A DNA stretch of 64,000 nt from positions 1 to 64,000 of the forward strand of contig WTXI01000140.1 in NCBI GenBank assembly GCA_022376515.1, given 5' to 3'. Shown here in pieces: positions 13,740-29,607 of the stretch. This DNA is from Lactifluus volemus (Eukaryota > Basidiomycota > Agaricomycetes > Russulales > Russulaceae). Under the pieces are notes generated by a model. It worked only from the letters and a program-made list of their open reading frames with translations. It ran no database searches and was not told where the DNA came from. The stretch's first letter is position 1. The number at the start of each line of letters is the position of its first letter. Both the position numbers and the translations under genes were made by a program.

Positions 13740-16700
13740 ATAATGGACGTGAGAATAGCAGTGCCCCTATGTCAACACCGCCCAAGCTATCTTCATATCG
13801 TACTGTATAGCGCCTATCATACGTCTCGCAAGACTCTCTTGTCGCAACCACGACTTTATACGAGGGATTTCCCGCAAATTTATTGATTTCTTGTGCTTCC
13901 CCTTTGCCCATTGGCCCTGTAGTTGCTCCTTCGCATTCGCATGCCCGGAACTAGTCATCGCGGCGTCTACAGTTGCCATACTACACCTAAAGCCACGCCC
14001 GGACAACATCTGTCTGCCCATCCGCGTTCTGCCGTCTCCTGAATCTCGATCATACCATATATCCACAGCAAAAACTCTCTTCATCGACAAAGCCTAGATG
14101 GGCTCTGGACATCCTGAGCGGCCATCGAACCCTCGAACGATGACATTTCGATTCTGCCAGTGACGTGATTGGACATGAAGTTTCCACCTGGGCTGCGAAC
14201 GTCGTTCTAGGTTCACAACAAGTTTCCGGATGACTTCCATAGCGCACCGATGGGATCAAACAGGGTCCAGCTAATGTCAGCAAGGCAGTCATCATACATC
14301 CTCTAGACGCAGCCCTCAGCGGCGTTTCATAAGGGACAATGGTCATCTTTACGATAACCACTTTAGCACTCCGCAACTGGTGATCCACCAACCCTGAACA
14401 AGAGACGCAGCGCGATCTCAACCTCTTCTACTAAGAAAGCCACTCAATAAAGGCAAAATATCAAGAAAAGGGCGAGCCTCGACATTCCCTCACGTGACTG
14501 GATCGTCCTATCGTTGCAAGAATAGACAGAATGTTCACGGCATGCTTCCCGTGCTTCCCGTGTCTGCTTTCGTTTCCAAGTAATCCAACTCACGTACGGA
14601 ACCTTCCATTCCTTCCGTTGACACACTCGCGCGGGCCCTTGCTTTGTATGGTAGCCAGAGAGGTTTCTTTCTTTTTGCAAATTCAGAGGTCAAGCATACG
14701 CGTGTTGCCAACAACGACGCCCATCTCCCATTCTGCAACTGTTCCCTTCCCACACCCTTCACCGCATCCCTAGAGATATGCGTAGTCCTTTTTCGCCCCT
14801 GTCGTGGGGTAGATCCCTCAATGCGCCGTAGATGGATAACCCTTTGACCTAGCACCTACATCTGTGAGAAAAATGGCAGGTTACTTAACCAATCCCTTCC
14901 GTGGTTTCCCCTAGGCCCCAGAGTGGTTACGGGTAATTATGAAAACTGTCACCTCTTGGGAGGTGCGACCTCACCATAGCCCAGTATAGTACGGGCCTCG
15001 CGCCTATCTACAGATCAATCAGAAGAAAATAGCACAGAATTGAAGAGCACGGTTTCATCGGCCTGTGTCCTCCACAAGTGCTTCGTCGGCTTCGGATAGG
15101 CACTTGCGATAATTTGCAGTGGGCGTGCATGGCAATCTAAGGTCGCGAAGTGTGTGGATTGTTCGCGTGTATTCTGGTGCGCATGGTTGTATCTTTTTTT
15201 GTTGGTAGCTCATGCGTGGCACTGAGTGAAACATGTAAGCCATTTCTCCAGTGGGATGTGTATGTCATCGTCTATCACTAACCAGTGATTACAATTCTCA
15301 CTTACCGACTCTCACCCCTTAAGTCAACGATCGCAGGACAATGCTGCATAAATAAATATTTCAGGTACCGGAGAGAGAAGTGTGCAATCACCACTGCCGA
15401 GCCTCCGCAAAGCTCTATCGTCTCTTAGAAGGGGAAGGTACTTTTACGGACTTGGCCGATAACGCCTACCCCAACGATTGCGACAAGTATAGATTCTGCT
15501 TCTTCCACAACCAAGCTCTCTCTTGCGGACACCACCGACGTGCGTATGCGCAAGTGAGGTCGACGACCGATCACCGATCACTCGCGAGATCTGTCTCCGT
15601 CATGATTTGACACGTGTTGGCCCCAGCCCAGTATCACCTGTACTGTTTTCAGTGCTCTATCATTTACACTGCGCGGCGCTGCCAAGCGAGAGCGAGGGGC
15701 TGTATTTCCCCATCCTCTTTTTCCTGTAAATCGCACCGAGGGACGCTCTCAACTGAGGGGGCCGACGTGAAAGCCCGAAGTCTATTCATGCGGCATCACA
15801 TCTCGCGCAGAAATAGCCCTTCTTCTTCATTCCAAGAAGAAGGGTGCCCGTAAAATCCACTCGCTTATGCATATTTGGTTCGGGGTCGATCACCCGTGAT
15901 GCGAATTCCCTCCGACGATGAGAGGATGTTGGGAACAGATAAAGGAAGCATTGGCCACCTTGCAATCACGACGGGAGTTGCACGCGGTGCGTACGAGTTT
16001 AAGAGCTCCTTGTGGGGGTCGACCAGTCCAGTTGCTCCACTTTCCGATGAGAAGCAGACGGGGTTCTAAGCCTATCGCAGCTTAGATCCCGGGGAAATAA
16101 AAGGAAGGATCTTACGGACCGCTGTCCGATCTGTCGGCAGACGGTGGTTCATAGCCCCGCTTGTGAGCGTTGTCGCCTCCAACTCATGCTTTCGTTTGTT
16201 CTGACACGTAGTATATACACTTACTCGGCACTCACATCGGATATGAGAAGTAATAACAACTGGGCGGTGTGATGCAGAAACCAGCTGCAAAAAATCTCAT
16301 AGAGACCCTTGCTACTTTTAGCCAACACCTCCTATTGGAGAAAGGCCATGAATCGAAGCATGATGTGGAGTAGTTTGGTGCGCCACAACGGATTCTACTT
16401 GCCTGTTGGTGTTGACAAAACAAGCGGACCGTTCGCCGACGGCGGCCGACCTGACCCGACTCGGCCCTCATAAGCCGTTTCGCTTTCGTATGTGCGCGGA
16501 GTAACAAGAGCAACGTGATGCATGAAAATGACGACGTGGACGTGGAGGGCGAGTCATCGTGACCCTTACAGTACAAACTGATGACGCGTGTGATCAAGTG
16601 AGGTTACGTACTGGAGCTTCGGCGTATCATAACAGTACAGTACGGTTGTGCGCCACCGGGCTTGTCGTTGCCCAGATACAGTACTACAGTATCCCATCCC

Positions 16701-19700
16701 ATTCGCGAAGCCACGTAAGGGCGGATCAATCCCCTTAGTGGCATGTGAAACCCCACACTATCACACACCGCACGAACCCCTCGGTGACAGAGACGCTGGC
16801 TCGGCGCCGCGGTAGCGCGAGACCAAAACAAGTGACAAGTGAGGTGACTCGGTCGGACGTCCGAAGAATCCTTGTGCGCGTGTGTGTCTGTCCGTGTGCG
16901 TGCCAGTTGTATCTCTTGAAGCGAATCTATTACTCACAAGAACCAAAGGGAATGAAAAAACCAGGGTGCTGTCCGTTAAATTGAAGGCCCCACATTCATA
17001 CATGATTATACATATGGTTCGTGTGGTTACCCGTCCCTTTGAACTTTGCGATAATTTGAGTTAGTACGAACTATCCGACTTTTTTGGTGAAGTCGGGACT
17101 TTGTTCAAACCGTACGAATAGACAACGCACACAACCGCATCACACACATGTGCAAGTTTCTTATGCGCGACCTGATTGTCAATTACATACTTTTTTTTTT
17201 TTTTTTTTAAATCAGCATTTATATCCCGGTCAATTACATACAAACGCCCTTTAATATCGAGTACCCGGAGCGCCCGGAGCACAGCGCATGTCCCCAGTCG
17301 TTTTCCGCTTCGATTCCATTCTCCGTTTATTGTGACAATTAAGCCTCGTGTTTCTGCATGTGTAACTTGTTTTTTTTTCTGCCCTTTCATCGGTGTGCGG
17401 GTACATACACATTTGGGAGTAAATTTCCTCGGTCATTTTCCATGACGATGCCAAGAAGGGGTTACTAGCATGTACTGTCTCTCACCGTATGATGGGCCCT
17501 GACGAAACGACGTGTTACCACGCGCCACTGCCACGGGTAAACCCGGGTGCAAAGGCACACTTCCGCCACGTCCTCCCTTTTAATTGACCAGACCACAAAA
17601 AAACGTAAACGAGTAAACGCGCGCACCAAGCTTCAAAGCTTCAAGGGCTTCAGGTCCCTGTGTCATTGTAAGTATCATAATTATAAAGAAGAGCCATAAG
17701 GGGGATCAACGCACGGCCCGTGTTTAATCCACGTCTGGACGACTGAGAGGCGTAGTATATTCGGGAACACATTGTAATAAACCAGGCAAGCACTTTCTCC
17801 GCATTCATATTTAGAAAAAATTGATTTTAATTTCCCGCCAAACGAAAAGTGCGTGATGAGGGAGGGGAATTTCGAAGTTCGAGTAGTTGGCTTCAAACCG
17901 CGGATCATGCCAGGTGCACCGCCACTACTAGCTGGCACATGGGAATCCGTCTACAACACAATCTAACGGTGGGGGGGGTTCGCAAATGGGTTGCCGGAGG
18001 TTCGTTTCATCTTTTGAAAAAACAACGCCGATGACTCACCTAGGAAGCGCCTTCTTCGAGCGGCGCCACAATGATCATTCGGAGGGGCATGCTCAAGCTT
18101 CTGTAGGAACTTCGATCGCAAACAGCTTTCAGCAACCAGTGGAGCCCAAAGGTCCAGTTCTATCCTCTCTCTTCGCCGTGACCACGGGATGATTCTCTCT
18201 TCAGGGGTGCAAGCAACAAACAGCGCGAACGTTAGGCGAAGTCGGTCATGATTCCCCGCAAAAGACCGCTGAAATCGCAAGACGGCTTGCGGAAGCTGTT
18301 CGGTGCTTTCGGAGCGCATTGTCAAAAATTTGAATTTTCTTTCATAATTTTTTTTTTTGTTTTGACGTGCCTCGTGAAGTGGCAGCCGTCGGATATATTT
18401 GTAGTAGAGCCAACTACAGGTAACCCTTATACTTGTTGTATCGCCTCAACTGAAAATAAAAATAGAAGATTTTCCTTGCCTATCCGCTCTCTCGCTTCCA
18501 ATTCACCGTTTCTCCAAATGCATTTTATCAGGAGGATGCAGAAAGAAAAAAAAAATCGAGTGCCATACTTGATGGAGTATTGCGTCATTGGCGCCGCAGG
18601 CCTGTGGATCCTAGTTAAAAGCTCGCCGCATTGTTTCCGAGAGAGAGCAAAAGTTCGAGGGAATTTAAATTGTTCTGGGTCAGTTCGGCTTTGTTTGTTA
18701 GCGTTTGAGTGAAGGCTGGTCAAGGGCTGGGTCGAGCTCGGCTTGGGATGGGGCGAGGCGCGGCGTCGCCAATCAATCTATCCTTAGATCTGTACGCACG
18801 CACGCGTGGAAGCGGCGTTGACGTTACAGTATCAGGCACCAGAAATGACGACAGCCAAGTCGACGGCGCGGAGGACGAGCCACTGGACATCATGACACGT
18901 AAAACAGACGTCCGCCTTGTATGGGCATGTGCGTGATAGAAGCGTTGACTGGCTGACGCACATGTTTGGCTCAACTGGGAGGGTACACAATCAAAGATAG
19001 GTGAATTTGTGCATACATACAAGCAGGGCGTAAAAGGAGTGCATGTATCTGACAATGTCGTGCCCACACATCGTGGGGGTGTGTCCCACGGGAAACGTTT
19101 ACGAGAGGGAGCCCCAAAGTGCTGCGAAAGCGAGTTGTGGAAAGTCGCGTTTTGCCGTGACCGCCCACGCCGTTGGCTGCATAGAGGCAGCAGCCACAGG
19201 AACTAGTTAACGGACGGACAGGTTTCAAAGTACATTCCATATTCGGTATACAAGGACAACCCCGATGCCCGGTGTTGTGTGATTTGGATCGCTTGTATTC
19301 TACTTGTGATCTGGGGTCGTAGGAAAAGTAGTCCGTGCGCGCAGTTGCCACGTCGCTTCTCCGCGTTTTTCCCGATTAACTTGGCGCATGGAGACGGAAG
19401 AGATAACGGGGCTAGACTAGTGGGGTACAAATAAATCCAGTCAGTGGAGAGAGAGGTTAGTTAGACGTATCCGTGGCAAGAGCGGGCACGCGGGAAAAAG
19501 ACATAACGCAAGTCGAGAGTCATGACATGACATGACAATTACTTACAAACGAGGACCGGGGACGAGGCCTAGACAGAGGGAGGAGCGATTATGGCGTGAT
19601 GGAGGAACGGGAATACCCGCGGAAGACAGACGCGGGGGTGTGGGGAAGTAGCCGAATTGGAATTAGGGATCGGAATGACGCGAATGGCGGATGTTTGCTG

Positions 19701-20561
19701 CGTGCGTGAGATGATAAAATGACACTGGATCGGTCGGGAAAATTGATGCCGGTAATAATGAATGTACGCACGTGGTGGGGGGAGGGTAAGCTGAAAAGGT
19801 ATTACCAGGCTCAAGGTTGAAAGGTAAACGCGAAAAATTTTCAGGATAAAAAAGAGCGGATCGAGTCCGAGTGGGGATGAACAAGTATTTTTGTGATTGG
19901 AAAAAAAAAAGAAAAGAAAATACAGTATGTGACAGATCGTGACGGATGGAAAATACCGAAAGTAGTTTAGTGGACTGTGGGGGGGAGGAGAGGAGGGGAG
20001 GAAGGGGAAAAGGGGAAAGGGTGTACTCACTGACAAGACGTGTTGAGGGGTGTGACGACAGGGTCCTGTAAACTGTAAGCGGGACATAATTGATCGAGCG
20101 AAGAAGAAGAAGAGATGGGCTTAAGCCTCGGGCAAAAAGATAATATTGCAAGGTGTAGTGTTGGCACCCCAGAATGCGCGCGGTTGCCTCGACTCGATTC
20201 ATTGACGCCTGGACGCTGTGCCTTCTAGCCCCCTCATCGTCCTTCCTTTCGTTTCCAGTCCTCCCCACTAATCTCCCCGCCCGAGCTTCCTGCTCCGAAG
20301 TTTTCAGGGATCACTTATTATCAAGCTTCCCACCTCACTTGCCGAATTTCTTCTTTCTCAATTAGACTTTGTTATCCCCTCCCCTAGAGGCTCGACCACT
20401 TCTAGATCTCTCTTACACACAACTCTCTCCACCACCCACTTTTTCCCACCCCCTTTCCCTTTTCATCACTATATTCTCTCCCACAGCGCCTTATAACCTT
20501 ATTCCATCCCTTGCCAACCACACCCAACCCCCAATTACATTTCCCCCCTCAGCAGCCTTCA
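13740..20561. other. Long gene-free stretch (6.8 kb) upstream of the PLD and CreA-like genes
   Basis: Divergent promoters for the phospholipase D gene (left edge) and the CreA-like gene (right edge) must lie here. No frame shows a recognisable protein. A 154-codon frame at 18248-18712 is within the length expected by chance. An 18-base T run lies at 17191-17208. The last 340 bases before 20562 are strongly C+T-rich, as in fungal 5' leaders. No tRNA-like B box was found. A multi-exon gene with short exons, or a long non-coding transcript, could be missed. Confidence 0.45.
19632..19982 (+). promoter_or_regulatory. Cluster of CreA/Mig1-type sites (SYGGRG) upstream of the CreA-like gene
   Basis: Five matches to the CreA core SYGGRG lie on the plus strand: 19632 (GCGGGG), 19640, 19775, 19871 and 19977 (all GTGGGG). 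About 1.4 would be expected on both strands of 350 random bases. CreA of Aspergillus represses its own gene, so autoregulation is a natural reading. The stretch is G-rich, which raises the chance expectation. Confidence 0.35.
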
Positions 20562-22456
<1,895 letters not shown>

Positions 22457-23151
22457 TATCACGGCTCCACTCTCACATGCTCTCAGAATAAAATGATGCC
22501 TCTCTCTCTCTCTCTCTCTTTTTTTTTTTGTACGTTCTCTTTCCCTAATGTCTCCATTCATAGAGGTTTGACATAGGTTGAACACTACATAGAGTATAGT
22601 TACGGTAAATATATGCACCAAATGCTGCACACATACATAGATATCGATATCCCCATTTGGCCAATCTGTCATCGTTACCCAGATACATCTCTGTATGACT
22701 GCGTCCCCCTACTATGTTACCCCCCCTCTTTTCTTTCTTTTCTTGTGGAATCGATGGCTGGATGTAATCTATTTATTTCCGATCCCTCGATCGATATTAA
22801 AAAATTGTGAACCCATCAAGGAAAAAGTCCGTCCGACTTTTTGACGACCGGTTCCATTCTCTCTCCTCTTTGGCTTAATGCGATATATAGCACTTCTTAT
22901 CGTTTCCCTGAATCTAGTAAGGACGATCATCCGAGGACATTTGTACATTAACCCGCGTATATATACAACCATGACAACATGTGTGTTGGTCCTTCCTTCC
23001 TTCCTTCCTCCATTGATGGCCGATGACCGCTCCAATCACTGCCGAGCAATAGAGGGAACGAACGGTCTCTCTAATCGCGGGAATCACGATCAAGTTTTAA
23101 AAAAAAGACACATACACAGACAGAGAGACAAAGAGACAAAGATAGATACAT
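22457..23151. other. Convergent 3' intergenic region with microsatellites
   Basis: Lies between the stop codons of the CreA-like gene and the importin gene. It holds a CT repeat plus T run at 22501-22529 and a CTTC repeat at about 22991-23009. No gene was seen. Confidence 0.6.
22501..22529 (+). repeat. CT microsatellite followed by T run
   Basis: About nine TC dinucleotides are followed by an uninterrupted T run, 45 bases after the CreA-like stop codon, so it lies within the probable 3' UTR. Confidence 0.85.
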
Positions 23152-26100
23152 TCAATTGTTCCCAGGAATTGGCGCACCTGCGCCGCCGGTCGATGCTCTT
23201 CCTGTGGCGGCGGCGGCGACGGCAGCAGCACTCGCCTCCTCCGCGATCCGCATAATTTCCATAAGGATTGTCTGCTGTTCGACCGTGAGTGCGGTCGTTG
23301 CGGCCTGATACATCGCTCGATCCTTCACTTCAAGCCCTAAATTAAATCGTCAGAGAGGGCAACAAAATGAACGAAGAGAAGACGTGTGACGTACCAGCGA
23401 GGGCTTGTTTGAATGTCACGTACGGGTTGACGGCGTCGAGGGGCGAGATGAACCCGAGTTCCTCCTCAATCTCCTCTTCGTCTGACACGTCCGAAGCGCC
23501 ACCATCTAAAACATCGTGATCTTTTCGCTCGGCGGCCTCGCGCAGACGTTGACCCTGCATTTATGAACAACCCGGTTATTTTTTGAGTGAGCACAGAGGG
23601 AGGGAGTAAATACGCACCTCTTTGGCAAGCATCTCAATGTATGCCGAATCCTCGTCCCACACATCGCCTTCTTCTTCATTCAGGTTTAGATACCGTTGCT
23701 CGTCTTCATCGTCTTCATCGTCATCTTCGTGCAACGCATCCTGGAGCGCCTTACGAGCTGTTGAAAACGGTCAGGTACCCCCGCCCTACTATTCTATGCA
23801 TGCGAGAAAAAATCTGATCACGCACCCGCAACGGCCTTTGGCAACCCTTGGAACACTCGGATAGCTCCACCAACAATGCCCGGCCACCCATCGCGCAGCC
23901 CTGCAGGCACGGCGGAAGGGTCCATCTCGAGCAAAGCTGATAGCGCGACGATCGACAGCGTCTTGTCGTGCACGCGAGGGAGCCCACGCTCTGCATTGAC
24001 CGCCTGGAACCAACGATCGAAGAACGTACGTGCTCCACGAGGACTCTGCCCGTCCATCAGGGCAAGCGCGGCACCCGGGTTGTACAGCACCGCGTTGATG
24101 AGCACTTCGAGGTTCGCCAATTCGAACGCCTTTGTGTCTGCCTTGTCAAGGTGTTTGAATGCCGTCGCCACAATGAGCTCAAGGTGCTGTGTGTGGTTTT
24201 GCGCACGAGCCAAAAGTCAGAGGGATAGCGTATCACGACGAAGGGGCAGGCTGCTCACATCGTCGACGTGCCCACGGAGATTGAGCAGAAGTGACTCGGC
24301 GAGCTTGCAACCATTTACGCGGTCGTTTTCGCCGAGGTGGTCGCTGGCGAGCGCCGTCGTGTAAATGTCCAACGCCTTTTGTCGGTAGTCGGGACGGCCA
24401 CGGAAGATGTCAGTGCCAAACGAGACAAAGTTGTCGAGCGAAGGGAGCATTTCTATGAAATTCCAGGTCAGCTTTCGTCCTTGCACATGCAAGGAGGGAA
24501 ATCATTGCCATCTAAAAAGTCTATCGCATCCGTCCGGAACAGCTCATACGTCAGCTCAAACACAGGCCACATGTGTGGCGAAATGCTGTGAGACTTGAAG
24601 GTAAGACTATCCACCAGCTCGTACACATTATCGAACAAGTCTTTTGGGGGTCATCAATTGGTGAGCCACACTTTAGGCCTCATACTTTAACCACATACCA
24701 AGGGCCTTGTTCTCTAGGGTGAACCTGATAATAGGGATGATGACTTCCTGCACTTGCGCGAGAATCTCCGGCGAAGAATCAATTGACGACACAATCTGTA
24801 AAGGGTCACTATACATGTCATTTCAAGTATTTATCATCACTGACCGTACTGAGGGTCTTCGCGACACCCATCGCAGCATATGTCTTGTCATCCTCACCTT
24901 CGGCATCCATAAATGCTTCCAGGTCATCACCCTTTGGTGCGTTCTCCTCGTTTGCAATCGCTTCCCGTACAAGGCGCATATACGACTCGCACTATTTCCT
25001 CTTAGGAAACGGTCACGGGACGAGAAGGGAAAAATACATACGAGACGCGCAGTAAGCTGTGCCGCGACAGGGAGAAGTTCGTCCTGGAAATGCTCGACCA
25101 TAGTCTCCATACTGCTATTTAGTATGTCAAGGTCTGTCTCGTCGGAAAGCTTCAGCAAATCTACACATTGTAAGACCACGTTGGAGGATATTGAACGCAT
25201 CTGCGGCGAACCTTGGACAACTTTGCCAACTTGGGGGGAGACCGCAGCCTTGACAGAGTCGTGCGAGGAGACCATCTCCGTTAGCGTGAGCGCGGCATGA
25301 ACGCGCACAGGAAGCTCCCCGTCGTCTAGCCCGGTGGCTACGGCACGGAAGACCTTGCTGAGGTTCTACAGTGAACCGTTGTATCAGAGGCTCCCCACCG
25401 GTTTCAAGACAGAGAGCTGCGCACCTCGTCACTGGTCCAGGTTAGGCGGTTGCGCACTTCCGCGGCGACAACTTCGTTTGCCTATAAATTCGTCGAGCCA
25501 ATAATGTCGCATCCTACCACCGAAGAAGAAAGGAAAGAAAACGCACCACGGCACGCATATATCCTTCGGGTGCAGTGAACTCTGGCAACACATGCTGCAA
25601 AGTGAAATCCTCCATCTTAAGTTTGACATCGGGATGACGCATCGCAAACGGGGCCAACGCAGAAAGCATGTTAAGCGCACCGAAGCGCTGCGGCGCGGCT
25701 GGGTGCGCATCAAGGACGGTATTGACAAAGCCGAGAATCGGAAGGAATGTCGATTTAGTGCGGCTACTGACGAGCTGGCAAAGGAAGGTCGTCGCCGCAG
25801 CCACAGGGGAGGAATAATTCTCATATTCATCTATCGAGAAAAAAAAAAGAGATGTCAGGCGAAGATCGGCTGGCAATAAACCAAAGTGGCAAAAAAATGC
25901 ACCGATTGATGTGCGAGTGTAGTCGATGGGGTCCGACTGCCACAGTTCTTGTCTGGCAGGTGTGAAAGACAGATTTGGGAAGACAAAGTTGGAAACGAGC
26001 GACTCAAAGTGCGGCTTGAGCAGGACCCATGTGCTCTGCGGCTTCACACTACGTCTTCATGGCACCTGGATCACAAGGAATAGAAGAAGGAAAAGCACGA

Positions 26101-27434
26101 ACCACTCGGTGAAAAATTGAAGAATCTGATATTGACATTTCTTAGAGAGCCACGCCTGTGCCGACACATATAATTCGATTTGATGAAGATAGACCTTGAA
26201 GATCTCGGGCGCAAACGACGTCACAAAGTGTTGGGAAAACGCCCCGTATTCTTCCTGCAGTGGGCTGGGTAGCTGGGATGGGTTTCCATATCTAAGCAGG
26301 GAACCGGTTTGTTTCCACCAGAGACGATAAAGATAGATGATATACCTGTGGAATAGTCTACCCAGGATTCCACAAGCCCATTTCTTTGCCTTCCACCACT
26401 CGCTGCGCTCTCGTCCCTCTTCGTCTGCCGGAACAGCGTCATCTGGGATGCGGAGGTTCACGACCTGGAAGAGGAGCCGACCCCAAGGCACGAGGCTTTC
26501 CGCGCTCTGTTGATACAACGATAAGTTTAGCACGATCGAGTGTTTGTACGTCTTGAGGATAAGATGCAGAATCGAGGGAATTTCCTGCCCGGCACCGGCA
26601 GGCGGGGAATTGAGCAGATTCGTGGCGAGGGTGACGAGGATCCCAAACGTCTGCTCGACGATGCCCGTCAGAACATCGCCCTTCTGGCGGAACCTAACCA
26701 ACCCCAGCGGGAGCGGGGAGAGAGTCAGTCAAACCGACGTGCACACAAAGACCGTGTTTAAGGGAAAAAGGAGGGGGGCGGGGCTCACCGGAAGGCACGG
26801 ACCATCTCGAGCACGACGACGGTACCCGCACCGACCTCATGTATGTTGCTGCTGGCCAGAAGGGCCTTGGCGCTGTCGAGCAGCTCGGGCCACTTTTCCG
26901 GGAAATCATGTGAGATGAGGGTCTTGAGGGTGCTCGCGAGCTGGACCGTGATCGCGCGGGACGGAGACGCGGCGAGCAACGGAAGGATGTTGCTCTTCAG
27001 AGCCGAGCGGTCGGTGGGCAAGATCGGCTTGTAGTCTGGACCTACGCGCGCAGGCTCGGCACCGTAAGACGATGCGACGCGGTTTTTGATCCAGACGGAA
27101 ATGGCCTGGCGAGTAGCGCTGCATCACGGAGGGGCGAGGGAGTAAGTAAGCGATGTTGATGCGATTCAAACGGTAATTCTGACGTACATTTCGACATTAT
27201 CTGACGCAATTATCCGTAGGAGGGCAGGGATTACGCCTTCTTGGCCGGAAAGCTGAGAAACGAGACAAGGAGATGATTAGTTATGACGGCAGAAAACACA
27301 AAGCCACTTGACAAAATGAATGCTGCCACGCGGCGAGAGCGTACCTTGCGTACGGCAAGTTCACCGGCCTTGCGGGTGTTGGGGTTTGAATCATAGGTGG
27401 TTGCGAAAAGTTGAGTCAAAGACTGGAGGTCCAT
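23152..27434 (-). CDS. NMD5: Importin-beta family karyopherin (Nmd5/Sxm1, importin-7/8 type)
   Basis: Nuclear import receptor: a HEAT-repeat solenoid that binds RanGTP and cargo. The ATG at 27434 starts MDLQSLTQLFATTYDSNPNT and the importin-beta N-terminal domain follows (RKAGELAV, then ATRQAISVWIKNRV). Spliced exons continue through HEAT-like helices with family-typical stretches such as DFPEKWPELLDSAK, YGAFSQHFVTSFAPEIFKVY and DPIDYTRTSIDEYENYSSP. The C-terminal part has the usual acidic patch (EDDDEDDEDEQRYLNLNEEE) before a short conserved tail. There are many introns of 50-70 bp and all exons stay open. The total is roughly 1000 residues, the normal family length. The stop is TGA at 23152-23154. 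Whether it is the strict orthologue of Nmd5 or of Sxm1 cannot be told from sequence reading alone. Confidence 0.9.
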
Positions 27435-27776
27435 CTTTGTTTATGCTGCGAAACAAATACATCACAGGGGTTTTAGCGGCGCGTAAATATCAGTGAAATG
27501 GACACTTTACGGGCTTTAGGGTCGTTTTCAAGTCGTGCAGGGTATGATGGAACAGGGTATCGAAGTCAAAGGGGAAAGAAAAAAGGATGAATGGGGCTCA
27601 AAAATTCGGGCTTTATAGTCAGCCTTTGGAGAGATGGATAAATCAAATCAACCGCGACGCGTCCAATTACGCGTGTTGTTTGTTTTATGACATGAAAGGA
27701 AAAAAAAGCCAGAATACTAAGCAATGCGACCCTGCTTCGCATTCTAATATATCCGTACAACCCTCATCCCAATCTA

Positions 27777-29607
27777 CTATCTTCGCTTCATAGCCGAGAC
27801 CGTCCGCGTGCGCACCTTCGCTGGCGCTGATGGTGGAGGTGTTCGACCACCCTCATCGTTTCCACCCCGTTCATAGTCCATCCCAAACTTCTTTCTACAG
27901 TAGTTGCTTCCCCCTTCGAGGTACTCCGCGCGAGTCACTGAAAGGTTAGTGAGGGCGGATGTTTTCGCTAGCGCCATTGCGCTGTGGTATGCTTCCGTTA
28001 TAGCACTAAACCATCGATAATTGGTTTAATACATGTCATCTAGCTAGCAAGAGACGCACACACTTTTCTGATTCGTAAATTTTAATCTCACAATCCATTG
28101 GAGCACATGGACGCAGCTCTGCCATTCTATAAGTAGCCGTGAGCGATCACACGAGGTTCGACACAGCCATCCTCTCAGGGACTCACAGACGTGAGGCAAA
28201 ACCAGGAAAGTTCGTACTTCCACCGATCAGACCAATGTTTGCCCAGAACATGCCTTGTAAGTCTTCAGGGAGTAAATTGATGGACTGGACAATGGCCTCG
28301 CCCAATCCAGCCTGGTGTAACCCTAAGGGTGTAAGACGTCATTTCCAACAGGCACAGTGCTTCGCGAAGGGTGCTCGTACCTATATGCTCTGGGCAAAAC
28401 ATTACTTCGGGAATCGAGAAGCGTTCGTTGCCCATATAAAGAATCTGCTCGCCCTCAATAGGCAGGTTGTCACGCTGGCGTATGTATCCGTGTCGATTCC
28501 TGGAAAAATCAGGAAGCACGTATTCCTGTACAATCGAATTTCGACTCTTATCAATCCTGAAAGTGGCGATGGGATAAGTCGAGCAGACGCGACTAGACCT
28601 GATGGGACGCGCGAACCTGCAGGCTTCGAGATCGGCAACAAATTGCGTCGAGACATAGCAACACTTCTCCTTGACGTCATTCATGATGTATGTTTCCTCC
28701 ATCATGTTCCATTGCCGGAACGAGACAAGTTCCTTGAGATGATTTGTCAAGAGCTTTCCGCCAACATCTATTCTGGTATCAACTCTTAACTTTTGCATAT
28801 ACCAACCATCATACGACAAATTACAAACCTTTTCACGGCGGACCAAAGAACAACACCTCCCATGATTGGTACAATGTGGGTGAAGCTAAAGCCAGCGTCC
28901 ACGACAAGCATGCATTCCGGTTTTGGCAATCCCGGCGCCGAGAATAGCTGACCATGTGGGATTAGTGCTGCAGCTGCACAAAACATGATCTGGATGAATG
29001 GTGGTTGCACTCGCACCCAAACAGGACTGACGTACGCGATGTGTAAAGATACGACTGAAACTCATATTCCTCAAAGACGAACTGGTCATAAACCTCTTGA
29101 ATGTTTGGGAGGTTGAAGTAGGGCTCAGTTATCAGAAGTGACGTCTCTGCAGTATCGATCTACTCGGGGGTGAACGGGTTGAATAGATGACAAAGGGGGA
29201 GCGTGTAAACTCACGTTGAGAACATGATCTGAGAATATGCCATCCCAAATAGCCTTCTGTGCGTCCCAGTCGACAAGATAGCCCTGTATGAGACATAAAG
29301 TCGCTTCTGGACACGACAAAGAGATAACAATACTCACCCTTTCAAAAGGCAACCTGAAATGTAACGACGAGAAGTCCTTACATGCATCAAACTCGTGCCC
29401 AAAGTACGTTATTTTGTCCACCTTGGATCTTACGATCGCATTGGTTATTATTCTGAGTCGTGACGGTAAGAGTTTCAGACGCAATACAGGCGTAGGGGAC
29501 AAAGTAAACGGGGATCGTACCTACCTCACGTCTTTTGGTGAAGTGGTAACTCCAACTTTGATGGTCGATGCGCCATTGTCGAGAACTATGACCCGAGCAC
29601 GTTTCAT
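27777..29607 (-). CDS. ARP6: Actin-related protein 6 (SWR1 chromatin-remodelling subunit)
   Basis: Nuclear actin-fold protein of the SWR1 complex, which exchanges H2A for H2A.Z. The start is [20 protein letters not shown], the actin-type phosphate-1 loop. Exons follow with [37 protein letters not shown] and the phosphate-2-like [14 protein letters not shown]. Then comes [20 protein letters not shown], highly typical of Arp6, followed by [11 protein letters not shown]. The C-terminus has [20 protein letters not shown]. The first exons (29525-29607, 29338-29452, 29215-29283) keep frame. The gene lies head-to-tail downstream of the importin gene, and its ATG is 241 bp from a divergent gene. Length is near 400 residues, usual for Arp6. 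No damage was seen. Confidence 0.92.

Noticed and set aside
18248..18712. 154-codon ATG frame in the long gene-free stretch
   Set aside because: Several frames of this length are expected by chance in 64 kb read in six frames. No domain, no credible promoter, and AT-rich composition.
23876..24364. 162-codon plus-strand frame opposite the importin gene
   Set aside because: Antisense shadow of conserved importin exons; no independent evidence.
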